Assembly (NCBI RefSeq): GCF_011927825.1
Contig: NZ_JAATJI010000001.1
Location: 1,116,001-1,180,000 of the forward strand
Origin: Polymorphobacter fuscus
Lineage (GTDB): Bacteria > Pseudomonadota > Alphaproteobacteria > Sphingomonadales > Sphingomonadaceae
Reading direction: 5' to 3'
Length of the DNA stretch: 64,000 nt
Below, in pieces: positions 44,052 through 52,797 of this stretch (its first letter is position 1; every line of letters begins with the position of its first letter). The translations under genes were made by a program, and so were the position numbers. Under the pieces are notes generated by a model that searched no databases, was not told where the DNA came from, and saw only the letters and a list, made by a program, of their open reading frames with translations.

Positions 44052-44536
44052 TCGGCATGCTCAAATCGCTGTGGGCGGTCGGCCGCAAGCTGCTGGCACC
44101 AACCCAGACGCAGCTGTACCCCGAAGAACAGCCGCTGCTGGCACCGCGCTATCGCGGCCGCATCATCCTCTCGCGCGATCCCGATGGCGCCGAACGCTGC
44201 GTCGCATGCAACCTGTGCGCGGTCGTCTGCCCGGTCGATTGCATCGAGGTCGTCAAGGCCGAGACGGTGGAGGGTCGCTGGTACCCCGAAACCTTCCGTA
44301 TCAACTTCGCGCGCTGCATCTTCTGCGGCCTGTGCGAGGAAGCCTGCCCCACCGCCGCCATCCAGCTGACGCCCGATTTCGAGCTTGCCGACTATGCCCG
44401 GGCGTCGCTGGTCTATGACAAGCCCGACCTGCTGATCGCCGGCACCGGCAAATATCCGGGCTATCGCTACTGGGATGTCGCCGGCAAGGCGCAACCCGCG
44501 CCGCCGAGTGTCGATGTGAAGGGGCTGGAGCCATGA
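44048..44536 (+). CDS. nuoI: NADH-quinone oxidoreductase subunit I
   Basis: The 162-aa ferredoxin-like subunit holds clusters N6a and N6b in two CxxCxxCxxxC sets: [15 protein letters not shown] and [15 protein letters not shown]. Start and stop overlap the neighbours by 4 bp. Confidence 0.96.
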   Translation: MIGMLKSLWAVGRKLLAPTQTQLYPEEQPLLAPRYRGRIILSRDPDGAERCVACNLCAVVCPVDCIEVVKAETVEGRWYPETFRINFARCIFCGLCEEACPTAAIQLTPDFELADYARASLVYDKPDLLIAGTGKYPGYRYWDVAGKAQPAPPSVDVKGLEP

Positions 44537-45024
44537 ACGGCTTCGTCCTCTGGGCCGGTGCCACGGCGCTGCTGGCGGCGCTGATGACGGTGACGCGCAC
44601 CACCATCGTCCATGCGCTGATGTATCTGGTCGCCATGCTGCTGGCACTGGCGGCGATGTTCTTCGCGCTCGGCGCGAGCTTTGCCGGGGCGCTGCAGATC
44701 CTCGTCTATGCCGGCGCCATCGTCGCGGTGTTCGTCTTCGTCGTCATGACAGTGGAGGCCGGACCCGCCATCGCGGCGCAGGAGCGCGCGCGCCTGCGGG
44801 GTGCCTGGCGCGGGCCGGCGCTGCTGGTCGCGCTGCTGCTGGTGCCGCTGCTGGCTGGCCTTGTCCCCGGCACCGCCGCTGCCCTGCCGGTTTCCGCCAA
44901 GGCGGTCGGCGCGCTGCTGTTCGGCCCCTGGGCGCTGGCGGTGGAACTGGCGTCGTTCCTGCTGCTGGCGGCGCTGCTCGGCGCCCGCCACCTTGCCCGC
45001 CGCACGCCGGAGGATGGCCAGTGA
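44533..45024 (+). CDS. nuoJ: NADH-quinone oxidoreductase subunit J
   Basis: The 163-aa hydrophobic subunit has five predicted membrane helices; [19 protein letters not shown] and [19 protein letters not shown] match the NuoJ core. It lies between nuoI and nuoK with 4-bp overlaps on both sides. Confidence 0.93.
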   Translation: MNGFVLWAGATALLAALMTVTRTTIVHALMYLVAMLLALAAMFFALGASFAGALQILVYAGAIVAVFVFVVMTVEAGPAIAAQERARLRGAWRGPALLVALLLVPLLAGLVPGTAAALPVSAKAVGALLFGPWALAVELASFLLLAALLGARHLARRTPEDGQ

Positions 45025-45314
45025 CCGCCATGCTCGCCATTGCGGCGGCCTTGTTCGCCATCGGGCTGTTCGGCGTCATGGCGCGGCGCGGCGTGCTGTT
45101 CCAGCTGCTGTCGCTCGAAATCATGCTGTCGGGCCCGGCACTGGCCTTTGTTGCCGCCGGCAGCGCCCGCGGCGACCCCCAGGGCCAGGGCATGTTCATC
45201 CTCATCCTCGTGCTGGCGGCGGCCGAAGTCGCCATCGGCCTGTCGCTCTATTTGCGGCTGTCGCGCATCGCCGATGTGACCGACAGCGATTCGATCAGCG
45301 ACCTGCAGGGCTGA
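45021..45314 (+). CDS. nuoK: NADH-quinone oxidoreductase subunit K
   Basis: The 97-aa subunit has three helices and conserved membrane glutamates (LLSLEIMLSGPAL, LAAAEVAIGLSLYL) involved in proton movement. A GTG start at 45021 overlaps the nuoJ stop. Confidence 0.93.
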   Translation: MTAMLAIAAALFAIGLFGVMARRGVLFQLLSLEIMLSGPALAFVAAGSARGDPQGQGMFILILVLAAAEVAIGLSLYLRLSRIADVTDSDSISDLQG

Positions 45315-45318
45315 TCGC

Positions 45319-47262
45319 ATGATCCCGGCGCTGACCATCTTCCACCTGCTGCTGTTCGTGCCGGCCCCGGCGCTGGCGGCGTTCCTCGTCCTGGGGCTGG
45401 CGCCGGTCTATCTGTCGCGTCGCTTCGTCATGGTCGTCGCCGTCATCGGCGGCGTGCTGCCGCTGCTGCTGATGGCGGGCATGGCATCGCTGTGCCTGTC
45501 GGGCCAGTGCCAGGGCGTTGCCCCCATCTTCGACCTGATGGTCGGGCCGGCGCATGTCGACCTGGCGCTGCTGCTCGATCCGCTCAGCACCGTCGTCGGC
45601 ATGACGGTGACGCAGATCGGCGCCTGCGTGATGGTCTATTCGGTCGATTACATGGCCGGCGCCAAGACGAGCGACCTGCGGCGCTTCTTTGCGCTGATGA
45701 ACCTGTTCCTTGCCGCCATGCTGACGATGGTGCTCGCCGGCGATTCCATCCTCTACTTCCTTGGCTGGGAGTTGATGGGCATGTGCAGCTTCTTCCTCAT
45801 CGCCTATAATATCGGTTCGTCGCGGGCGATCGCTGCCGGGCGCAAGGCCTTCATCATGTCGCGCATCGCCGATGCGCTGCTGCTCGCCGGGCTGCTGCTG
45901 CTGTTCATCGCCGCCGGATCGGTGCGGATCGAAGCGCTGATCCCGGCCGGGCTCGCCTTGCCGCCACAGCAACGCACGATCATCGCCGCCATGCTGCTCG
46001 GCGGTGCGCTCGGCAAATCGGCGCAGCTGCCCTTCCACACCTGGCTGCCGTCGGCGATGGCGGGGCCGACGCCGGTCTCCGCGCTGCTCCATTCCGCCAC
46101 CATGGTCGCCGCCGGTGCCTATCTGATGGCGCGCTTTGCGCCGCTGCTCGCCGAAGCGCCCGGCGTGATGATGGCAATGGCGATCGGCGGTGCCGCCACG
46201 GCGCTGTTCGGCGCCTTCACGGCGCTGTTCCAGAATGATGTGAAGCGGTTGCTGGCGTTCTCCTCGATCAGCCAGATCGGCTTCATGCTGCTGGCGCTGG
46301 GGGTCGGCTCGCCGGCGGCGGCGATGGCGCATTTCGTCATCCATGCGCTGTTCAAGTCGCTGTTGTTCCTGTCCGCCGGCGACATGGCGCACAGCGCCGG
46401 CGACGACACCTCGATCGCGGCGATGCGCGGCGCCGCCAAACGCCGCCCGCTGGCCTTTGCCACCTTTGCCGCCGGCGCTGCCTCGCTGTCGGGCCTGCCG
46501 CTGGTCACCGCCGGCTGGTGGTCGAAGGAGGAAATCCTCGATGCGGCGCTGGCGTCCGATCCGCTCGGGCCGCTGCTGTGGGGCGCCGCGCTGCTGTCGG
46601 CGGTGCTGACCGCGACCTATGCCTTCCGCCCGGTGCTGGCGGCGTTGCAGCCCGGCGCGGTGGAGGCGCATCCGCATCCAACCGGGCCGGCGACGGCGGT
46701 GCCGCTGGTGCTGCTCGCCATCGGCGCGATCACCGGCGGGCTGCTGGTCGGGCCGATCATCCACCTGCTCGGTGGCGTCCACCCCGAAATGCCGGCGTTC
46801 ACCATGTTGATCGCGGCGGCAGCGCCGCTGACCGGGCTGGCGTTCTCGGTCGCCATCACCCGCATTCCGGCGCTGGCGCAGCGTGTCGCCACGGCGCGCC
46901 ATCTGCGCCAGGGCCTGCGCATCGACGTGCGCTACCATGTCTGGTTCGTCCAGCCGTTCCAGCGACTGGTGCAGCGCCTCAGCGGCGCCCGCGGCCATCG
47001 CCCCGATCCGTTCGGCGCGCTGCCGGTGCGGCTGGTGCTGTGGCTGAAACGCCAGGCGATCGATCGCTTCACCCGCGATGGCTTCGACCGGCTGTGGATG
47101 GGCCTGGCCGCCACGGCGCCGCCGCTGTGGGCCGCGGCGCGCCGCAGCCAGACCGGCCGCGTCCGCCATTCGGTGATGGCGATGACGGCCGGCGCGGCGG
47201 CGCTGCTGGTGCTCGCCCTGATGACCACGAGACCGACGATGGGAATGACGACGTGGCCCTGA
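45319..47262 (+). CDS. nuoL: NADH-quinone oxidoreductase subunit L
   Basis: The 647-aa antiporter-like proton pump has the long C-terminal lateral-helix region. Visible are FLGWELMGMCSFFLIAYN, GKSAQLPFHTWLPSAMAGPT, and YSVDYMAGAKTSDLRRFF. It starts 5 bp after nuoK and overlaps the nuoM GTG. Confidence 0.95.
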   Translation: MIPALTIFHLLLFVPAPALAAFLVLGLAPVYLSRRFVMVVAVIGGVLPLLLMAGMASLCLSGQCQGVAPIFDLMVGPAHVDLALLLDPLSTVVGMTVTQIGACVMVYSVDYMAGAKTSDLRRFFALMNLFLAAMLTMVLAGDSILYFLGWELMGMCSFFLIAYNIGSSRAIAAGRKAFIMSRIADALLLAGLLLLFIAAGSVRIEALIPAGLALPPQQRTIIAAMLLGGALGKSAQLPFHTWLPSAMAGPTPVSALLHSATMVAAGAYLMARFAPLLAEAPGVMMAMAIGGAATALFGAFTALFQNDVKRLLAFSSISQIGFMLLALGVGSPAAAMAHFVIHALFKSLLFLSAGDMAHSAGDDTSIAAMRGAAKRRPLAFATFAAGAASLSGLPLVTAGWWSKEEILDAALASDPLGPLLWGAALLSAVLTATYAFRPVLAALQPGAVEAHPHPTGPATAVPLVLLAIGAITGGLLVGPIIHLLGGVHPEMPAFTMLIAAAAPLTGLAFSVAITRIPALAQRVATARHLRQGLRIDVRYHVWFVQPFQRLVQRLSGARGHRPDPFGALPVRLVLWLKRQAIDRFTRDGFDRLWMGLAATAPPLWAAARRSQTGRVRHSVMAMTAGAAALLVLALMTTRPTMGMTTWP

Positions 47263-48707
47263 TTGCGATGATCCTGCTGCCGCTGCTCGGCGGCTGCGCC
47301 GCACTGTTCGCGGCGCGCCTCGGCCGCAATGCCGAACGCTGGCTGTCGGTACTGGTGCTGATCGCCGGGCTGGCGGCGTTGGTTTCCGCCATCGTCGATG
47401 GCGGCGGGGATGGCCGCTGGCTGGCGATCTCGCGCACCCCCTGGGCGCCGGCGATGGGCGTGCAACTGCTGTTCGCCATGGATGGCCTGTCGGCGGCGAT
47501 GCTCGCCATCTCGCTCGGCCTCGGGCTGATCGCGGTGTTCGTGTCGTGGAAGACGCAAGCCAATTCCGGCCTGTTCCACGCCGCGCTGCTGTGGACGGTG
47601 GCGGCGTCGAACGGCGTCTTCCTGACGTTCGACCTGCTCGTGCTGGCGTTCTTCTGGGAGCTGATGGTCGTCCCCAGCTTCCTGCTCATCGCGCTCTGGG
47701 GCCATGGCGAACGCGAAGCCGCGGCGATGAAATTCCTCATCTTCAACGCCGTTGCCGGGCTGGGGCTGCTGGCGGCGGTGTTCTGGATGGCGGCCACCGC
47801 GCCGGTGATCACCTTCGACGCCTTTGTCCTGGCCGGCAGCGGCATCGCGCCGGCGGCGCAGGTCTGGCTGCTCGGCGGCTTCGCGCTGGCCTTCATCGTC
47901 AAGCTGGCGGTGCCGCCGTTCCACGCCTGGCTGCCCGATGCCCATACCCAGGCGCCGACGGCGGGGTCCATCCTGCTGGCCGGGCTGTTGCTCAAGACCG
48001 GCGCCTATGGCCTGTTCCGCTTCCCGCCGCTGCTGTTTCCGGACGGCTATCTGGTGCTGGCACCCTGGGGGCTGGCGCTGGGCAGCTTCGGCGCGCTCTA
48101 TGGCGCGGTCATGGCCTGCGGGCAGACCGACGCCAAGCGGCTCGTCGCCTATACGTCGGTCGCGCACATGAGCATCGTGTTGATGGGCATTTGCGGCGGC
48201 GTCCACTTCGCGCTGATGGGCGCCGCCATCGAAATGGTCGCCCATGCCTTTTCGGCGTCGGCGCTGTTCCTGCTCATCGGCGCAGTGTACGACCGTGTCG
48301 GCACGCGCGACCTGCGCGAACTCGGCGGGTTGCAACGCACCGCGCCGCGCTTTGCCGCCGCCTTTGCATTGTTCTTCGCTGCCGTGCTGGCGATGCCGGG
48401 CACCGCCAACTTCCTCGGCGAAGCGCTGGTCATCACCGGCATGTTCCAGGTCAACTGGGTGTTCGCCGCCATCGCGCTGGCAGCGCTCGTCGTCTCGGTC
48501 GTCTATGCGACGCGATTGCTCAAGGAGATCGTCTTCGGCGAACCCCAGGCGCGGCCGATCACCGTCGACCTGTCGGCGCGCGAACTGGCGCTGGTCGTCG
48601 TGCTCGGCACCTGCACCATCTGGTTCGGGCTGCTGCCGCAACTGCTGATGGTGCCGATGGCCCCGGCGGTCGAAGCCGCCATCGCCGCCATCGACGCGGC
48701 GCGGTGA
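47253..48707 (+). CDS. nuoM: NADH-quinone oxidoreductase subunit M
   Basis: The 484-aa antiporter-like subunit has FFWELMVVPSFLLIALWG and KLAVPPFHAWLPDAHTQAPT. A GTG start at 47253, with GGGAATGAC upstream, overlaps the end of nuoL by 10 bp; no ATG gives a complete first helix. Confidence 0.94.
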   Translation: MALIAMILLPLLGGCAALFAARLGRNAERWLSVLVLIAGLAALVSAIVDGGGDGRWLAISRTPWAPAMGVQLLFAMDGLSAAMLAISLGLGLIAVFVSWKTQANSGLFHAALLWTVAASNGVFLTFDLLVLAFFWELMVVPSFLLIALWGHGEREAAAMKFLIFNAVAGLGLLAAVFWMAATAPVITFDAFVLAGSGIAPAAQVWLLGGFALAFIVKLAVPPFHAWLPDAHTQAPTAGSILLAGLLLKTGAYGLFRFPPLLFPDGYLVLAPWGLALGSFGALYGAVMACGQTDAKRLVAYTSVAHMSIVLMGICGGVHFALMGAAIEMVAHAFSASALFLLIGAVYDRVGTRDLRELGGLQRTAPRFAAAFALFFAAVLAMPGTANFLGEALVITGMFQVNWVFAAIALAALVVSVVYATRLLKEIVFGEPQARPITVDLSARELALVVVLGTCTIWFGLLPQLLMVPMAPAVEAAIAAIDAAR

Positions 48708-48711
48708 CACG

Positions 48712-50061
48712 ATGCTGACTTCGGGGCTCGTCCCGCTCGCCATCATCGGGCTGACGGCGGTGCTGGCGATGCTGCTGGCGCCGCGGTTCGGCGCCGCAAC
48801 CGTCCGCGCCGCCGCCGCCACGGGGCTTGTGCTGGCGGCGATCGCGGTCATCGCCCGGATCGCGGCACCCGAAGCGCCGGCGCCGCCGCTGTTCGCCGAC
48901 GATGGCCTGGCGCGGTTCGGCACGCTGCTTGCCAGCCTGTCGGGCCTTGCCGTGCTCGGCTTCCTGCGCGGGCATCCGGCGGCAAAGGAAGGCCCGGCGC
49001 TGGTCTGCATCGTCGCGCTGGGCGCCGCCGCGCTGGCGTCGGCCACCCATGTCGCCAGCCTGTTCCTGTCGCTCGAAATCATCTCGCTGGCGTTGATCGG
49101 GCTGTTCGTGCTGCCGTTGACGCGCGGCGCGCTGGAGGCGGGGTACAAGTTCCTGCTGCCAGGAGCCGCCGGATCGGCGGCGCTGCTGCTCGGCGCCGCC
49201 TTTGCCTATGCGGACAGCGGCCGGCTCGATTTCACCGCCTGGCACGGGCCGTCGCTGCTGGCGGGCTTTGCCACGGCGCTGCTGCTCGTCGGCCTCGGCT
49301 TCAAACTGTCGCTGGTGCCGTTCCACGTCTGGGCGCCGGACATTTATGATGGCGCGCCGCCGGCCGCCGCCGCAATCGCCGGGTCGGCCGCCAAGGCCGG
49401 TGTCGTCATCGCCATCCTGCGCATCGATGCCGGCCTGCCGGCGCAGCCGGTCTGGCACATGGGGCTGGCGGCGCTCGCCACCGCCTCCATCCTGCTCGGC
49501 AATCTGGCGGCGCTGCGGCAACCGTCGCTGTCGCGGATGATCGGCTATTCCTCGGTCGCCCATTCGGGCTATCTCGCCGCGATGATCGTCTGCGGCGCCG
49601 CGCAGGCCCCGGCGGCGATCCTGTTCTATCTCGCCGCCTATGTCCCCGCCGTTGTCGCCGCGCTGTGCGTTGCGGCCAGCCTCGGCACGCCGGCGACCAT
49701 TGCCAGCCTGCGCGGGCTTGCCTGGCGCCGGCCGCTGGCGGGCGGGGTGCTGGCGCTGGCGCTGGTCTCGCTCGCCGGCCTGCCGGTGGCGATCGGCTTC
49801 CTCGCCAAGCTGCTGCTGCTCGAAGCCCTGATGCGATCGGGCGCCTGGGGTCTGTTCGGCGCGGTCATCATCGGCTCGGGGCTGGGCCTGTATGTCTATT
49901 TCCGCTTCTTCACGGCGCTGTTCGTCCGTGACGACCCGCTGCCGGCACCCCGGCTGCGGCGGCCCGAACATGCCGTGCTGCTGCTGTGCGGCGCCATGCT
50001 GCTGATCCTGGGCCTGTATCCGGCGCCCCTGCTTGATTATCTGGCGCTTGCGGCGGGTTAG
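48712..50061 (+). CDS. nuoN: NADH-quinone oxidoreductase subunit N
   Basis: The 449-aa third antiporter-like subunit completes the membrane arm. Segments GFKLSLVPFHVWAPDIYDGAP and RMIGYSSVAHSGYLAAM are typical. It ends in a 4-bp overlap with the convergent ThrE C-terminal-type gene, and no terminator is obvious in this overlap. Confidence 0.95.
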   Translation: MLTSGLVPLAIIGLTAVLAMLLAPRFGAATVRAAAATGLVLAAIAVIARIAAPEAPAPPLFADDGLARFGTLLASLSGLAVLGFLRGHPAAKEGPALVCIVALGAAALASATHVASLFLSLEIISLALIGLFVLPLTRGALEAGYKFLLPGAAGSAALLLGAAFAYADSGRLDFTAWHGPSLLAGFATALLLVGLGFKLSLVPFHVWAPDIYDGAPPAAAAIAGSAAKAGVVIAILRIDAGLPAQPVWHMGLAALATASILLGNLAALRQPSLSRMIGYSSVAHSGYLAAMIVCGAAQAPAAILFYLAAYVPAVVAALCVAASLGTPATIASLRGLAWRRPLAGGVLALALVSLAGLPVAIGFLAKLLLLEALMRSGAWGLFGAVIIGSGLGLYVYFRFFTALFVRDDPLPAPRLRRPEHAVLLLCGAMLLILGLYPAPLLDYLALAAG

Positions 50062-50525
50062 AAATCGCGGTTGCCGAGCAGCTGCGTGGTGATCGTCAGC
50101 CCGGTGCCGATGGCGCCAAGGGTGAAGGCGACGCGCAGCAGATATTCCAGCGTGGTCGCCACCGTGACCATCGATACGTCGCCCGAGGCGCCCGACGACA
50201 GCGCGAACATTCCCAGGATCGCCTTGGCGGCAAAGCTGCCCGGCACCATCGGAATGCACCCCGCCACCGCCAGCGCGTTGCGCGCCGGGCCCAACAGGCC
50301 GCGCAGCACCCGCACCCCGAAGCCGAGCACCACCGCCGCCGCGAACGACGCCGCCTCCAGCGACACGCCGGCGTCCATCGCCAGTGTGCGCGTCGCCAGC
50401 GCCAGCGCACCGGCCGCGGCGCACCAGCCGAGATCCCGCCAGCCGAAGTTGAACAACACGCCGAAGCCCCAGGCGGCGATTCCGCCGAACGCCATGTTCT
50501 GCAACAGTTGCCCCAAATCGCTCAT
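50058..50525 (-). CDS. ThrE-type exporter component, DUF3815-like half
   Basis: The 155-aa membrane protein corresponds to the C-terminal half of threonine/serine exporter ThrE: four helices with CIPMVPGSFAAKAILGM, a hallmark PG-containing segment. In many bacteria this half and the DUF1212 half are separate small genes, as here. It starts at an ATG in the first copy of a 32-bp duplication that separates it from the upstream partner. Confidence 0.8.
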   Translation of the reverse strand: MSDLGQLLQNMAFGGIAAWGFGVLFNFGWRDLGWCAAAGALALATRTLAMDAGVSLEAASFAAAVVLGFGVRVLRGLLGPARNALAVAGCIPMVPGSFAAKAILGMFALSSGASGDVSMVTVATTLEYLLRVAFTLGAIGTGLTITTQLLGNRDF

Positions 50526-50586
50526 GGTGTCGCTCCGGTCAGCGCCTGCGCGATCATGGTGTCGCTCCGGTCAGCGCCTGCGCGAT
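50523..50586. repeat. Perfect 32-bp tandem duplication at the ThrE gene junction
   Basis: Positions 50523-50554 and 50555-50586 are identical, each beginning CATGGTGTCGCTCC. In the minus strand each copy ends with the ATGA stop/start overlap. The duplication has moved the stop of the upstream gene 32 bp away from the start of the downstream gene, so the original coupled overlap is duplicated, with one copy now non-functional as a junction. Confidence 0.95.
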
Positions 50587-51363
50587 GACAACGCCGGCGA
50601 CGACGAAGATCAGCAGCATCGCCACCCATACGGCGCGCGCGCTGCCCAGCGTCGGATCGCCTTCGATGATGTCCGACTGGGCGTTGAGCGCCGGCACGCC
50701 GGGCACCAGCAGCAGGATCGACGCGATCATCGCCGTATAGGCGGTGGCGCTGCCCATCGCCCGTGCGCCCAGGACACCCAGCGCCGCGGCGACAAAGGCG
50801 ACGACCACCGCCATGACAAAGACGTTGACGCCGCGATGCAGCAGCTGGTGCCGCAGATATTGGCCGATGCCGGCCGCCACCGCCACCGCCGGAAACGCCG
50901 GCCAGTCCACCCCGATCAGCTTTCCGAACGCAGCGCACGCCAGCCCGACGGCAACGGCCACCAACCAGGGCGGATGCCGCGGCGTTGCCGCCTGCAGCTG
51001 TTCCAGGTCGGCGACCACCGCCGCCGGCGTGCGGTCGGCGGCACCCCGCGCCAGCCGGCGCACCGCCTGGTCGAGCCGGTGGTTGACGCCGATCGCCGCC
51101 ACGCTGGTCATGCGAGTCACGCTGGCATCGCCATCGCGCACCGTCACCTCGATGGAGCTGTAGCCGGCGCGCGTGTCGATCTGCGTCGCACCCAGCCCGC
51201 GGGCGACCAGCGCGCAGCCGGTGCGCACCACCTGCCCACGCGCGCCGCACTGCATAAGCACGCGTCCGACCGCCAGCGTCGCCAGCGCGACTTGCTCCAG
51301 GTTGCGACGGTGGCTTTGATCGGGCACGCCGCCACCTAGACCGACATCGTCGGGACTGTCCAC
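50554..51363 (-). CDS. ThrE-type exporter component, DUF1212-like half
   Basis: The 269-aa product has a soluble N-terminal helical part (LEQVALATLAVGRVLMQCGA, then a strand region STRAGYSSIEVTV-like) and five membrane helices after residue 140, ending VVIAQALTGATP. This is the amino half of ThrE-family exporters. A GTG at 51363 is chosen, 11 bp after the hemN stop; no ATG fits the family N-terminus. The transported compound is not evident. Confidence 0.78.
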   Translation of the reverse strand: MDSPDDVGLGGGVPDQSHRRNLEQVALATLAVGRVLMQCGARGQVVRTGCALVARGLGATQIDTRAGYSSIEVTVRDGDASVTRMTSVAAIGVNHRLDQAVRRLARGAADRTPAAVVADLEQLQAATPRHPPWLVAVAVGLACAAFGKLIGVDWPAFPAVAVAAGIGQYLRHQLLHRGVNVFVMAVVVAFVAAALGVLGARAMGSATAYTAMIASILLLVPGVPALNAQSDIIEGDPTLGSARAVWVAMLLIFVVAGVVIAQALTGATP

Positions 51364-51374
51364 GCCGCAGTCGG

Positions 51375-52694
51375 TCAAACCGCCTGGCTGTGCCTTGTGC
51401 CGGTGAAATGCGTGTCGAACGCCGCCGCGACCAGCCGCGCATAGGGCCAGCCATCGGGCTGCAACCGCACCGCGCCGCCATCGAGGCTGATCAGCCCGGC
51501 TTCGGCATAGGGTCGCAGCGCGTCGATCGCCGGCGGGTAATCGCTGCCGACATCGACGGCGCCGTCGCACAGCAGCCGCTCGATGACCAGTGCGCGGGCG
51601 CGGTCGTCGGCGGTGCGGGCAACCCCGCGAACGCCGGCGAGGTCGCCCGCCATCACCGTGTCGCGCCAGCTGCCGACATGCTTGTCGTTCTGGACGATCA
51701 GGTCGTCGAACTGGCTGATCGCCGTCGCCCCCAGCCCGACCGTGGCGCTGCCCGGATCGGTGGTATAGCCCTGGAAGTTGCGGCGCAGCGTGCCGGCGGC
51801 GGCGGCGATCGCCATCGGGTCTTCGGGCCGGGCGAAGTGGTCGAAGCCGATCGCGGCATAGCCGGCCCTGGTGAACAGCGCATTGGCGAGCGCGCTCTGG
51901 GCAAAGCGCGTTTCGGCGTCGGGCAGTTCGGCATCGGCGATCATCCGCTGCCGGGCGATCATCGCCGGCAGATGGGCATAGCCGAACACCGCGACCCGGT
52001 CGGGTGCCAGCGTCAGGGCCCTGGTGATGCTGTCGGCAAGGTCGACCTCGGTCTGCAGCGGCAGGCCGTACATCAGGTCGAAATTGATCCCGGCGATGCC
52101 GCTGGCGCGGGCGGATCGCACCGCGTCGGCGATCATGTCGAACGGCTGCACCCGGTTGATGCGCGCCTGCACATGCGGTGCGAAGGTCTGCACCCCCAGG
52201 CTGATGCGGTTGACACCGGCGGCGGCCAGCGCCGGAATATAGGCGGCATCGAGCGCGCGCGGATCGAGTTCCACACCGATCTCCGCATCGCTGGCGACGT
52301 CGAACGCCTTCAGCAGGTCGCCGATGATGCCTCCCAGTTCCGCCGCCGCCAGGCTGTTGGGGCTGCCGCCGCCGAACTGGATGCCGGTGACGCGGCCGCG
52401 CATCCGCGCCGCAACGGTGGCGATTTCGGCCTTCAGCGCGGTCACATAGGTCGAAAGCCGGCCATCGCGGGTCAGGTCACCGCGGACCGCCCCGGTGTTG
52501 CAGCCGCAATACCAGCAGATCTGCCGGCAATAGGGGATGTGGAGATACAGGGACACCGGCGTTCCCGGCGCGATGCGATCGAGCGCCGCCGCCTGTTCGG
52601 CGGCCCCCACGCCATCGCCGAACTGCGCCGCCGTCGGGTAGCTGGTATAGCGCGGGACCGGCCGCGCCGCGAGATCGGGGATATAGCGGATCAT
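51375..52694 (-). CDS. hemN: Oxygen-independent coproporphyrinogen III oxidase (radical SAM)
   Basis: The 439-aa enzyme makes protoporphyrinogen IX without O2. The radical SAM cysteines are 56, 60 and 63 (YCRQICWYC), with a following Gly-Cys typical of true HemN, and the N-terminal RYTSYPTA segment is also specific to HemN rather than HemW. It is divergent from bchE; the FNR-type box at 52728-52741 lies between them, 34 bp before its start. Confidence 0.95.
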   Translation of the reverse strand: MIRYIPDLAARPVPRYTSYPTAAQFGDGVGAAEQAAALDRIAPGTPVSLYLHIPYCRQICWYCGCNTGAVRGDLTRDGRLSTYVTALKAEIATVAARMRGRVTGIQFGGGSPNSLAAAELGGIIGDLLKAFDVASDAEIGVELDPRALDAAYIPALAAAGVNRISLGVQTFAPHVQARINRVQPFDMIADAVRSARASGIAGINFDLMYGLPLQTEVDLADSITRALTLAPDRVAVFGYAHLPAMIARQRMIADAELPDAETRFAQSALANALFTRAGYAAIGFDHFARPEDPMAIAAAAGTLRRNFQGYTTDPGSATVGLGATAISQFDDLIVQNDKHVGSWRDTVMAGDLAGVRGVARTADDRARALVIERLLCDGAVDVGSDYPPAIDALRPYAEAGLISLDGGAVRLQPDGWPYARLVAAAFDTHFTGTRHSQAV

Positions 52695-52727
52695 CGTCCA
52701 GACCTAACGCCGGCGCCGGGCAATTCC

Positions 52728-52741
52728 TTGATCTGGATCAA
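52728..52741. promoter_or_regulatory. Consensus FNR/FnrL box between hemN and bchE
   Basis: TTGATCTGGATCAA is a perfect TTGAT-N4-ATCAA inverted repeat. It lies about 40 bp (centre) upstream of hemN and about 63 bp upstream of bchE, so it can serve both divergent promoters. FnrL is known to regulate hemN and bch genes in Rhodobacter species. Confidence 0.88.
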
Positions 52742-52797
52742 TGATGGACGCCGGGACGGCGTGCGAGGAGCGCCCTTCAACCCCGGGGGTCCCCGCC

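Noticed and set aside
45295..47304. A long minus-strand open frame rich in His, Arg and Gln
   Set aside because: It is opposite nuoL and shows only low-complexity composition typical of antisense frames in high-GC genes.
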